DNA from: Streptomyces stelliscabiei
GTDB lineage: Bacteria > Actinomycetota > Actinomycetes > Streptomycetales > Streptomycetaceae
Direction of reading: 5' to 3'
Assembly: GCF_014873495.1 (NCBI RefSeq)
Contig: NZ_JADBGF010000001.1
Span: forward strand, 3,286,001-3,350,000
Length of the DNA stretch: 64,000 nucleotides
Below the pieces are notes generated by a model, which did no database searches, had not been told where the DNA came from, and worked only from the letters and a program-made list of their open reading frames with translations. Every line of letters starts with the position of its first letter. Positions within the stretch are counted from its first letter, which is position 1. This document shows, one piece after another, positions 9,701-17,810 of the stretch. The position numbers and the translations under genes are program-made.

Positions 9701-10554
9701 GGCCCGGCCAGCAGGTTGGCGTCCCCGAGCGCCCCGGCCAGTTCGCGGTGTTCGGCGCAGCGGCCGTAGAAGTCCGCGCGCACGGCGACCAGGACCCGCA
9801 GCCGGCTCTCCGGGTCGCGTGCGGTCAGCAACAGGTCGATGAACCGCGTCCGTTCGGCCACGTCGTGGCAGAGGGTGAAGACCTCCTCGAACTGGTCGAC
9901 GACGACGAGGGTGTCGCCGGTGCCGTCGCCGGGCGTGATCGCCTCCCGCAGCAGGTCATGGGTGCGGGCCAGGTGGTCGCCGGGGGTCAGGATCCGGATC
10001 CCGGACAGCCGCGGGCCCGGTTCCGGGTGTTCCGGGGATTCCCGCGGCTCCGGCGACTCCCGCGCCTCCCGGAGGACGGGTATCAGGCCGGCGCGCAGCA
10101 GGGAGGACTTGCCGATCCCCGACGGCCCGAAGACCGCCGCGAACCTTCGGCGGCGCAGCAGCCCGGCCAGCTCGGCGGTGAGGCGGTCCCGGCCGAAGAA
10201 GAGTCCGCTGTCGTCGGTCTCGAACCGGGCCAGCCCCCGGTACGGCGGCCGCGCGTCCCCGCCGTCGTTCTCCGGGTCGAAGGCGGCGGCCTCCTCGACC
10301 GCCTGGTGCCAGCGGCTCTCCCACTGCGCCGGGTCGCCTCCGCAGGCCCGCGCGAAGGCCAGGGCCACGGGCAGCGTGGGCAGCTGCTCGCCGCCGGCGG
10401 CCTGGGAGAGGGTGGTGATCGAGTAGCCCGCCCGCTCGGCCATCGCCCGGTAGGTGAGGCCGCCCGCCTCGGTCCGCAGCTTCCGCAACTCGAACGCGAA
10501 CCGCTGCACCGGCCCGGCCCCCGGATCGACCGGCACCTCACGACGACCCGCCAC
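6751..10554 (-). CDS. HTH-STAND NTPase-WD40 sensor protein
   Basis: A 1,267-residue multidomain protein. Residues ~18-70 form an XRE-like helix-turn-helix. Residues ~105-500 are a STAND NTPase with a first-motif GRD, Walker A GPSGIGKSS (143-151) and Walker B LVVVDQFEEV (216-225). A winged-helix-like part follows, then one hydrophobic segment (~533-553). Residues ~618-1225 hold 14 WD40 repeats, which would fold as two seven-bladed propellers. The GTG start at 10554 was chosen because GAGAGGGGA precedes it and the HTH begins at once. It converges on the patatin gene with a 57-base gap. STAND proteins are switch-type sensors that oligomerise on ligand recognition. Here the propellers would sense and the neighbouring hydrolases could be effectors. 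It could instead be an independent regulator. Confidence 0.9.
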   Translation of the reverse strand: MAGRREVPVDPGAGPVQRFAFELRKLRTEAGGLTYRAMAERAGYSITTLSQAAGGEQLPTLPVALAFARACGGDPAQWESRWHQAVEEAAAFDPENDGGDARPPYRGLARFETDDSGLFFGRDRLTAELAGLLRRRRFAAVFGPSGIGKSSLLRAGLIPVLREARESPEPRESPEHPEPGPRLSGIRILTPGDHLARTHDLLREAITPGDGTGDTLVVVDQFEEVFTLCHDVAERTRFIDLLLTARDPESRLRVLVAVRADFYGRCAEHRELAGALGDANLLAGPMSPAELREVVVKPAAAAGLTVERALTTRLVEEITDAPGGLPLLSHVLLETWRRRRGKTLTLAGYEAAGGLDGAIAKTAEDTYGRFTEGEAVTARRVLLRLISPGDGTPDTRRPADRDELETTGTGRAEVARVLEALAGARLLTLDGPSVDLAHEALITAWPRLRGWIEEDRDRLRAHRQLTEAARAWEELGRDAGALYRGSRLATAREYFGGPRHTDELTDREAAFLTAGISALDQEERARARTTRRLRVLVGSLACLLALALTATAVAYWQRQSALDAQRDGLSRQLAAQSAALLESDTDLASLLAIKAYRTSPTREATRSLYAAAAVPLEHRLTGHTSTVSTLAYSPDGKTLAGGGFDGTVRLWDPATGRTRKVLAGPEDKDDPAFVRTLAFGPDGRTIATSGNDDARLWDPDTGRVRASVAVREPDDDNMAAVGFDHDGRALAVTESGQVLDVAGGRVTTTLRGPTGLEMAVAFGPDGRTLATSTRDHTAQLWDLATGRVLLTLRSRTGVVSSLAFSHDGRTVATGTEDGTVHLWNTADGKQRTTLTSASSRVESMAFAPDGTTLAAGSYDGTVRLWDLATGRAATTLTGHTSPVMSVAFSPDGTELATGDEAHGSGGGDAGVRLWKVGTNRPRATLDVPGGDLQSVAFSPDGDTIATSSVRMSARDARTDGVVRLWDTATRRARATLADGLTGAGSVLFSPDGRTLAISGLPRGQLWDVATRRPRTTLPVRLVNGMAFSPDGKTLVTVGDGLVLWDARTGRPRVELPEAEEGSPLAYSPTGEFFATTGGRNRDIRLRDPVTGRVRSTLSEPEGSASPKGARGDLPFFYRQVESMAFSPDGRTLASAESDGTVRLWNTDTGHLDATLTVSLTEGPIELAFSPDGRTLATAGGSAVRLWDTATRYARASFPGADGAARLAFSPDGRTLAVGDHRDRLSLWDAKLPLPAEAVTGICRAIHRDLTQQERALYLPDGEPGRVC

Positions 10555-10641
10555 CGTGCTGAATCCCCTCTCGCACCCGTACTGTCCCGGACACCCCACC
10601 GTACGCATCCGGCCACCTAAGCGGAGAGATCGCGTCCGGCC

Positions 10642-10676
10642 ATTGTTTGGCAGGCCCGACCCCCCTGCCTGACAAT
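10642..10676. promoter_or_regulatory. Imperfect inverted repeat upstream of the STAND gene
   Basis: Arms ATTGTTTGGCAGG (10642-10654) and CCTGCCTGACAAT (10664-10676) match at 11 of 13 positions with a 9-base spacer. The element lies 88-122 bases before the GTG start of the HTH-STAND-WD40 gene and contains a TTGTCA that could serve as -35 on the minus strand. It is a candidate operator, perhaps for the protein's own HTH domain. Confidence 0.45.
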
Positions 10677-10714
10677 GCGCGACCCGCTGGAATAGGTGGT
10701 GCGGGCGGTACGGC

Positions 10715-10806
10715 CACGGGGGACATGCCGCCCACGGGGGAACGGGGCGGCACGACCGGCCGCCACGGGGGAAAGAGGCGGCACGGGGGACTTGCCGCAC
10801 GGGGGA
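10715..10806 (+). repeat. Five copies of CACGGGGGA
   Basis: Exact 9-mers at 10715-10723, 10733-10741, 10764-10772, 10782-10790 and 10798-10806. Spacing is irregular (18, 31, 18 and 16 bases) and several are preceded by GCCGC or GGCGG. Confidence 0.8.
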
Positions 10807-10807
10807 A

Positions 10808-10840
10808 GGCCCTGCTGGTCGCGGGACGACCAGCAGGGCC
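10808..10840. terminator. Perfect 14-bp hairpin
   Basis: Arms 10808-10821 and 10827-10840 with a 5-base loop. It could end a transcript from either side. It lies far (516 bases) from the thiolase stop, so its owner is uncertain. Confidence 0.45.
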
Positions 10841-10951
10841 ACCTCAGTCCTCGGGCCCGCCGGACGGCTGGACAGCTGGACGGCTGGACGGCGAGGAGCG
10901 ACAGCCGGGCGGGGCACGGACCAACCGCCGGACGTCCCACGGACCCACCGC

Positions 10952-11025
10952 CGGGCGGGGCACCGGCCGTCGGTCCGACGGGCCCGGCCGGGCGGGGCAC
11001 CGGCCGTCGGTCCGACGGGCCCGGC
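10952..11025 (+). repeat. Two perfect tandem 37-bp repeats
   Basis: Units 10952-10988 and 10989-11025 are identical and begin CGGGCGGGGCACCGGCCGTC. A partial third copy (CGGGCGGGGCAC) occurs at 10906-10917. Non-coding. Confidence 0.85.
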
Positions 11026-11355
11026 CGACCGACCGACCGAGGGCAACGACCCGCGACCCGACACCGGCGAGCGCCGGACGGCCACGGGCCGACAAGAGGA
11101 CGGCTTCCGCCTCATCGCCGCGGGGCAGCCGACGCGAAGCCGTACGGCCGTCGGCAACCGGACGGCGGCCACGAGGCATCGACCGTCACCCGTCAGCCGT
11201 CACGCATCGGCCGTAGGGCCCCGGCCCGGGAGCCGTCAGGCGGCACGCCCGCCATCGGCGACGGGGCACCAGCGGTGCACGGGAGCGCGGCGGACGGAAG
11301 CGGCGGAGCCTCCTCCCCCGTGCCTCCCAGCCGTCACCCCGCACGCCGCCCCACC

Positions 11356-12543
<1,188 letters not shown>

Positions 12544-12585
12544 TTACCCGCGCGGCGCGGGGCGTCCCGGCCCGGCCCGCCACGC

Positions 12586-12609
12586 AGAACTAGTACGCGT
12601 TCTAGTTCT
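12586..12609. promoter_or_regulatory. KstR-like operator upstream of the thiolase
   Basis: A 24-bp palindrome with 8-bp arms AGAACTAG/CTAGTTCT. Its core 12591-12604 (TAGTACGCGTTCTA) matches the mycobacterial KstR consensus TnnAACnnGTTnnA except at one base. It lies 61 bases before the thiolase start. Confidence 0.65.
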
Positions 12610-12700
12610 CCTCAGCAGTCTGCTGAGCGCGGCTCCGGGACCGCAAGGGGCGTGCGGCAACTGAAAAGCCGAACGAAAGCCCCGTACCCCTTGCTTGTTC

Positions 12701-12714
12701 TAGAACCCGTTACT
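12701..12714. promoter_or_regulatory. Second KstR-like site, upstream of the P450
   Basis: TAGAACCCGTTACT fits TnnAACnnGTTnnA at all defined bases but the last. It overlaps the perfect palindrome GTTCTAGAAC and ends 47 bases before the P450 start. Confidence 0.55.
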
Positions 12715-12761
12715 ACGGTCACCGCAATTCCCTCTGTCTGATGCTCCGTCAGGAGTGGCCG

Positions 12762-13997
12762 ATGCCCTGTCCAGCGCTGCCCGACGGGTTCGACTTCACC
12801 GACCCCGACCTGCTGCACCACCGTGTCCCCCTCCCGGAGTTCGCCGAACTGCGCCGCACGGAACCGGTCCACTGGATCCCGCAGGCACCCGGCATCGCGG
12901 GCTTCGCGGACGAGGGCTACTGGGCCGTCACCCGGCACGCGGACGTCAAGTACGTCTCCACGCACCCGGAGTTGTTCTCCTCGACGGTCAACACCGCGAT
13001 CATCCGCTTCAACGAGCACATCGAGCGCGACGCGATCGACGCCCAGCGGCTGATCCTGCTCAACATGGACCCGCCGGAGCACACCCGGGTCCGCCAGATC
13101 GTGCAGCGCGTCTTCACCCCGCGGGCGATCCGCGCGCTGGAGGACAACCTGCGCCACCGCGCCCTCACCATCGCCCGGGAGGCGGGCGCCCACGCCGGGC
13201 CCTTCGACTTCGTCACCGAGGTCGCCTGCGAACTCCCGCTGCAGGCCATCGCCGAGCTGATCGGCATCCCGCAGGAGGACCGCATCCGGATCTTCGAGTG
13301 GTCGAACCGGATGATCTCCTACGACGACCCGGAGTACGCGATCACCGAGGAGGTCGGCCAGCAGTCGGCGATGGAACTCATCGCCTACGCCATGAACATG
13401 GCCGCCGACCGCAAACAGTGCCCGGCGAAGGACATCGTCACCACGCTCGTGGCCGCCGAGGACGAGGGCAACCTCGCCTCCGACGAGTTCGGCTTCTTCG
13501 TGCTGATGCTGGCGGTCGCCGGCAACGAGACGACCCGCAACGCGATCACCCACGGCATGCACGCCTTCCTCACCCACCCCGACCAGTGGGACCTCTACAA
13601 GCGCGAACGCCCGGCGACGGCGGCCGAGGAGATCGTCCGCTGGGCCGCACCGGTCAACTCCTTCCAGCGCACCGCCACCCAGGACCTCGAACTCGGCGGC
13701 AAGCAGATCAGGAAGGGGGACCGCGTCGGCATCTTCTACGCCTCCGCCAACCACGACCCGGACGTCTTCACCGACCCCGACTCCTTCGACATCACCCGTG
13801 ACCCCAACCCCCACCTCGGCTTCGGCGGCGGAGGCCCGCACTTCTGCCTCGGCAAGTCCCTGGCCGTCCTGGAGATCGACCTGATCTTCCACGCGATCGC
13901 CGACGCGATGCCCGGCCTCCGGCTGGTCGGCGAGCCGAGCCGGCTGCGCTCGGCCTGGATCAACGGGGTCAAACACCTCCAGGTGACCACCGCCTGA
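12762..13997 (+). CDS. Cytochrome P450, CYP125-like steroid hydroxylase
   Basis: A 411-residue soluble bacterial P450. I-helix oxygen-binding motif AGNETT (253-258), K-helix EIVRW (ExxR) and the haem-ligand loop GFGGGGPHFCLG with Cys362. The RNAITHGM sequence after the I-helix motif is characteristic of the CYP124/125/142 group that oxidises steroid side-chain ends or methyl-branched lipids. Start at ATG 12762 with AGGAG 7 bases upstream; an in-frame ATG at 12741 lacks a ribosome site. No redox partner gene is adjacent, so it must use ferredoxin encoded elsewhere. Shared control with the divergent thiolase suggests it begins steroid side-chain oxidation. Confidence 0.88.
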   Translation: MPCPALPDGFDFTDPDLLHHRVPLPEFAELRRTEPVHWIPQAPGIAGFADEGYWAVTRHADVKYVSTHPELFSSTVNTAIIRFNEHIERDAIDAQRLILLNMDPPEHTRVRQIVQRVFTPRAIRALEDNLRHRALTIAREAGAHAGPFDFVTEVACELPLQAIAELIGIPQEDRIRIFEWSNRMISYDDPEYAITEEVGQQSAMELIAYAMNMAADRKQCPAKDIVTTLVAAEDEGNLASDEFGFFVLMLAVAGNETTRNAITHGMHAFLTHPDQWDLYKRERPATAAEEIVRWAAPVNSFQRTATQDLELGGKQIRKGDRVGIFYASANHDPDVFTDPDSFDITRDPNPHLGFGGGGPHFCLGKSLAVLEIDLIFHAIADAMPGLRLVGEPSRLRSAWINGVKHLQVTTA

Positions 13998-14017
13998 CCG
14001 CCCCACCCCCGCAGTGC

Positions 14018-14051
14018 TCGGGCCGACGGCCTCCCGGCGCCGTCGGCCCGA
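14018..14051. terminator. Bidirectional terminator after the P450 gene
   Basis: A 13-bp perfect stem (14018-14030 with 14039-14051) with an 8-base loop, between convergent genes. Confidence 0.7.
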
Positions 14052-14057
14052 CCCGAT

Positions 14058-14100
14058 GGAGGCAGGGGCGCACACCCCCCTACGCCCCGCCCCTGCCTCC
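14058..14100. terminator. Second hairpin overlapping the end of the GT87/PAP2 gene
   Basis: Arms 14058-14070 and 14088-14100 are perfect 13-mers with a 17-base loop. The stop codon of the minus-strand gene lies inside, so part of the stem is coding. Confidence 0.5.
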
Positions 14101-16125
14101 GTCGTTCTGCCGGGAGGCCGGCGACAGGCCGCGGTCCGCCGGCGGCGGCTCGCCAGGTTCTCCGGGCACCTGCCGGGGCCCGGATGCCCTCGGCCCCGTC
14201 AGGAGGTACGTCAGGCCGAAGCCCGCGCCCACCACCGCCGCGCCGCCGACCGCGTCGAGAATCCAGTGGTTGCCCGTCGCCACGATCGCCAGGACCGTGA
14301 AGAAGGGATGCAGCAGGCCCAGCACCTTCATCCACATCCGGGGGGCGACCAGCGCGATCGTGAGCCCGCACCACAGCGACCAGCCGAAGTGCAGCGACGG
14401 CATCGCCGCGTACTGGTTGGTCAGTTCGGTCAGCCTGCCGTAGTCCGGCCGGGAGAAGTCCTGGACGCCGTGGATGGTGTCGATGATGCCGAGGCCGGGC
14501 ATCAGGCGCGGCGGCGCCAGCGGGTAGAAGAAGAAGCCCACGAGCGCGAGGACCGTGGTGAAGCCGATGGCCGTGCGGGCCCAGCGGTAGTCGGCGGGGC
14601 GGCGCCAGTAGAGGACGCCGAGGACGGTCAGCGGGACCACGAAGTGGAACGACGTGTAGTAGAAGTCGAAGAAGTCCCGCAGCCGGTCGATCCCGACGAC
14701 CGTGTGGTTGACCCAGTGCTCGATGTCGAGGAACAGGGCCTTCTCCACGGCGAGGACCTGCCCGGCGTGCTCCTCGGCGGCGGCCCGGCTGCCGGTGGCC
14801 TCCAGCCGGGTGCGCTGGTAGGCGGCGTACGTGACGCGGATCAGCAGCAGTTCCAGGAGCAGGTTGGGACGGGTCGCCACCCGGCGCAGCAGCGGCGCCC
14901 AGCTGAAGCGGGTCTCCACCGCGGGGGCGTACTCCGTCGGGATCGGCGCCCGGTAGTACACCGAGGTGCGGGACAGGAACGGCACGGTGAGCGCGGCGGC
15001 GAGCGCGGTCAGGAGGACGACGTTGTCACGCACCGGATGCAGGACGGCCCCGTTCGGCACCGTCATCTTCGCGGGCAGCGTCGTCACCAGGACGACGGCG
15101 ACCGGCCACACGTACCGTGACGAGGCCTTCCGGCCGACCCGGCCGACCGCCGCGAGCAGCACCCACAGCAGCTGGTGCTGCCAGGACGTCGGCGAGACGG
15201 CGACCACGACACAGCCGGTGAGGGCGACCGCGAGCAGCAGCTGTCCGTCGCGGGCGTAGCGGACGGCCCGGCGCAGGCCGAGTACGGCGACGGCGGCGGC
15301 CAGCGCGAGGAAGACGGCGATCTCCAGCGGGCCCGTGAGGCCCAGCCGGAGCAGCGCGCCGTGCAGGGACTGGTTGGCGAGGCCGTCCGCCCGGCCGCCG
15401 AGGCCGACGCCGGCGAGGTGGTGCACCCAGTAGGTGTACGAGTCGTGCGGCATCGCGGCCCAGGCGAGGGCGGTGGCCCCGGCGAACGTGATGCCGGTGC
15501 CCGCGGCGGCGCGCCTGCGGCCGGTGAACCACAGCAGCGGCACGAACAGCAGCACGGTCGGCTGGAAGGCGGCGGCGAGCCCGACGCAGACGCCGCTGGC
15601 GCGCTCGCCCCGGACGACGAAGCAGCCCACGAGGACGAGCAGGACGGGGAGAACGCTGGTCTGGCCCAGGTGGAGCGTGTTGCGCACCGGCAGCGACAGC
15701 ATCAGCAGGGTGACGGCGACGGGGGCCGCGAGCAGGGCCGTCCGGCGGGTGACGGGCCGGGGCAGGGCGCGGGCGGCGACGAGGCCGAGGGCGACGACCA
15801 GCAGGAGGGTGCCGAAGGTCCAGCCCCAGCCGAGGGCCTGTTCGGCCGTTCGGGTGAGGGGCTTGAGGACGAGGCCGGCCAAGGGGGTGCCGGTGAACTG
15901 TGTCGAGTCGTAGAGGGAGCCGTTCACATGCAGGACGCCGCCGGCCCCGACCCAGGTCTCCAGATCCGTGAGCCGCTCACCCCTGGGTGTGCGCAGCACG
16001 ACGGCGATCTGGCGCGCCGCCAGGATCGCGGCGACCAGCCACAGCACGGCGCGTACCGTCCCCAGCCGGCCCGCCGTCGGGCCCGCTCCGGCGGCACCGC
16101 CCGGTCTGCTCTGCTCCGTGGCCAC
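14080..16125 (-). CDS. Bifunctional GT87-like glycosyltransferase / PAP2 phosphatase membrane protein
   Basis: A 681-residue polytopic protein. The first ~400 residues have many hydrophobic helices and an acidic lumenal motif (DLETWVGAGGVLHVNGSLYD), as in GT-C glycosyltransferases of the GT87 family that use polyprenyl-phosphate sugars. The last ~250 residues resemble PAP2_3/inositolphosphotransferase domains, with MPSLHFGWSLW and GNHWILDAVGGAA carrying the phosphatase histidines and Asp. The GTG start follows GGGAGGA; a longer frame upstream is Arg-rich and unlikely. The fusion implies cell-envelope lipid glycosylation combined with lipid phosphate removal or head-group transfer. The substrate is unknown. 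Confidence 0.82.
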   Translation of the reverse strand: MATEQSRPGGAAGAGPTAGRLGTVRAVLWLVAAILAARQIAVVLRTPRGERLTDLETWVGAGGVLHVNGSLYDSTQFTGTPLAGLVLKPLTRTAEQALGWGWTFGTLLLVVALGLVAARALPRPVTRRTALLAAPVAVTLLMLSLPVRNTLHLGQTSVLPVLLVLVGCFVVRGERASGVCVGLAAAFQPTVLLFVPLLWFTGRRRAAAGTGITFAGATALAWAAMPHDSYTYWVHHLAGVGLGGRADGLANQSLHGALLRLGLTGPLEIAVFLALAAAVAVLGLRRAVRYARDGQLLLAVALTGCVVVAVSPTSWQHQLLWVLLAAVGRVGRKASSRYVWPVAVVLVTTLPAKMTVPNGAVLHPVRDNVVLLTALAAALTVPFLSRTSVYYRAPIPTEYAPAVETRFSWAPLLRRVATRPNLLLELLLIRVTYAAYQRTRLEATGSRAAAEEHAGQVLAVEKALFLDIEHWVNHTVVGIDRLRDFFDFYYTSFHFVVPLTVLGVLYWRRPADYRWARTAIGFTTVLALVGFFFYPLAPPRLMPGLGIIDTIHGVQDFSRPDYGRLTELTNQYAAMPSLHFGWSLWCGLTIALVAPRMWMKVLGLLHPFFTVLAIVATGNHWILDAVGGAAVVGAGFGLTYLLTGPRASGPRQVPGEPGEPPPADRGLSPASRQNDGGRGGA

Positions 16126-16406
16126 GCGCTGTCGTCCTCCCGACCCGTCGACGTCCCCCGGCGAGGCTCGCACCGCCCCCGGGCGGGACGCGGGCAACCC
16201 TCTCTTCACCTGAGAGTCGCCCCTGTTTTGTCCGGATGACGATAGTGCGCGGAGAGCCGCCCCCACGCTCAAGGGCGCGACGTGGATCACGGATGCCCAC
16301 CACGGGCGGGGTCGTGACAGGCCACTGACAAATACCTGAAAGCATGGCTGTCGGCATGAACGCCAAGGCGGCGCACGGCAGCGCACAAGCGGGGGGAGCA
16401 CGGGGG

Positions 16407-17696
16407 ATGAACGGTCGCGTACGGGGGCGCGGACGGCTACTGGTCGTCGTACTCGCCCTGCTGGGCTTGCAGCTGGCGTCGCTCGTGGCACCGGCGTACG
16501 CCTGCGGCTGCGGTGCGATGGTGCCGGACGACCGGCGGAACGTGTACGTGAGCCGCGAGAGGTCCGTCGTGCGCTGGGACGGCCGCGAGGAACAGATCGT
16601 GATGAGCCTGACGGTCTCGGGTGACGCCCGCACGGCCGCCTGGATCATGCCGGTGCCGAACCGGGCGACGGTGAGGCTCGGTGACGCGGCCGTCTTCGAG
16701 CGGCTCGACGAGGAGACCGCGCCCGTGTACGAGCGACGGGAGTACTTCTGGCCGCGCTCGGGCGACTGGCCGTTCGACATGTTCGAGGGCGACGTTACGG
16801 CGGGGGACGCCGCGCCCCGGAGTCCGGGCGCCCCGGTGGATGTCGTCGGCCGCGAACGGCTCGGCCCGTTCGACGTGGCCCGGCTGACCGCCACCGACTC
16901 CGGCGCGCTCGGCGACTGGCTCGACGACAACGGCTTCGCTCTCCCGGACCGCCTGGACACGGCCCTGGAGCCGTACGTCCGGCAGGAGTGGGAGTACGTG
17001 GCGATCCGGCTGGCCCCCGAGGACACCGCCGCCGGTCTGCCGCTCACGGGCACGCTGGACCCGCTCCACCTCACCTTCGCCGGCGACGAGTTGGTCTACC
17101 CGATGCGTCTGTCGCGGCTGGCCGGCACCCCGCAGGCCCTCGACCTGTACGTGCTCGCCGAGCACCGGATGGAGCCCGGCTCCTCGATCGGCGGGGACGA
17201 GCCGGTGGTGACGTTCGCCGGGCGCCTCGGCCGGCAGGCCGGCCCGCTCGGCGACCTCACCGAGGGCGGTACGGACTTCCTCACCGCCGTCGAGCAGGAC
17301 TTTCCGCGGCCGGAGCTGATCTCCGGCGATCACACGCTGCGGCGGGCCGCGGCCGACGACACCTATCGAAAGGTCATCCACGTGGACGAGATGTGGACCG
17401 TGTGGGGCATCCCCGGCTGGCTGGTGTCGTTCGGCATCGGCATCGCCGTGCTGGCGATCAAGGCGGTGGCCGTCGGGTTCGTGCTCCGACGCAACGCGAA
17501 GCGGCAACCGCCGCCCGTGCCACCGCCGGGCGCGGCCCTGTACCCGCCGGGCGCCCTCCCGCAGGCCGCCGGCCCCTACCCGCCGGGGGCACCGGGGCCC
17601 TACCCGCCGGGGCCGTACCGGCCGGAGGCGCCCGCCGCTCCGGCCGACCCGAAGCTCGGACCCCGCCCGGGACCGAACTCCGGACCGAACGGCTGA
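16407..17696 (+). CDS. DUF2330 membrane-anchored protein
   Basis: A 429-residue protein with an N-terminal signal sequence (to about residue 30, ending APAYA), followed by CGCGAMVPDD, the cysteine-rich opening typical of DUF2330. The ~330-residue extracytoplasmic domain ends in one membrane helix (VSFGIGIAVLAIKAVAVGFV), then a cytoplasmic tail rich in PPG repeats (YPPG four times). Start at ATG 16407 because GGGGGGAG lies 8 bases upstream; two earlier in-frame ATGs (16344, 16356) lack one. Function of DUF2330 is unknown; a sensing or scaffold role at the membrane is a guess. It stands alone, divergent from the GT87/PAP2 gene. Confidence 0.78.
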   Translation: MNGRVRGRGRLLVVVLALLGLQLASLVAPAYACGCGAMVPDDRRNVYVSRERSVVRWDGREEQIVMSLTVSGDARTAAWIMPVPNRATVRLGDAAVFERLDEETAPVYERREYFWPRSGDWPFDMFEGDVTAGDAAPRSPGAPVDVVGRERLGPFDVARLTATDSGALGDWLDDNGFALPDRLDTALEPYVRQEWEYVAIRLAPEDTAAGLPLTGTLDPLHLTFAGDELVYPMRLSRLAGTPQALDLYVLAEHRMEPGSSIGGDEPVVTFAGRLGRQAGPLGDLTEGGTDFLTAVEQDFPRPELISGDHTLRRAAADDTYRKVIHVDEMWTVWGIPGWLVSFGIGIAVLAIKAVAVGFVLRRNAKRQPPPVPPPGAALYPPGALPQAAGPYPPGAPGPYPPGPYRPEAPAAPADPKLGPRPGPNSGPNG

Positions 17697-17756
17697 AACA
17701 CGCCCCGGGAACCGCTGACAGGAAGGCCGCCCCGCGCCTATATTCATTAGCGCACC

Positions 17757-17775
17757 TACTTAGCTGATCTAAGTA
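17757..17775. promoter_or_regulatory. Operator-like palindrome before the O-methyltransferase
   Basis: Perfect arms TACTTAG and CTAAGTA with a 5-base spacer, 36 bases before the start codon, in an AT-rich patch unusual for this genome. It resembles MarR/TetR-type sites; no such regulator gene is adjacent. Confidence 0.5.
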
Positions 17776-17810
17776 ACTGTCCTGATGAAAGGCGCGGGAG
17801 GCACAGCTTC

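Larger units (their letters stand above)
10555..11355. other. Gene-free 0.8-kb region of short repeats and hairpins
   Basis: No open frame here shows domain-like composition; the long frames are GC artefacts. It contains, from left to right: an imperfect inverted repeat (10642-10676), five CACGGGGGA copies (10715-10806), a 14-bp hairpin (10808-10840), GGACGGCT-type short repeats (about 10860-10895), and two perfect tandem 37-bp units (10952-11025) followed by a GACC run. It separates the STAND gene promoter from the end of the thiolase gene. Confidence 0.6.

Noticed and set aside
6817..10620. Long plus-strand open frames opposite the WD40 gene
   Set aside because: Their repetitive composition mirrors the WD40 repeats; no domain or start signals.
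10715..11025. CRISPR array
   Set aside because: Repeats are only 9 or 37 bp with irregular or no spacers and no cas genes are near.
10617..11216. Small genes in the repeat-rich gap
   Set aside because: Open frames on both strands have simple repeat-encoded composition and no ribosome sites.
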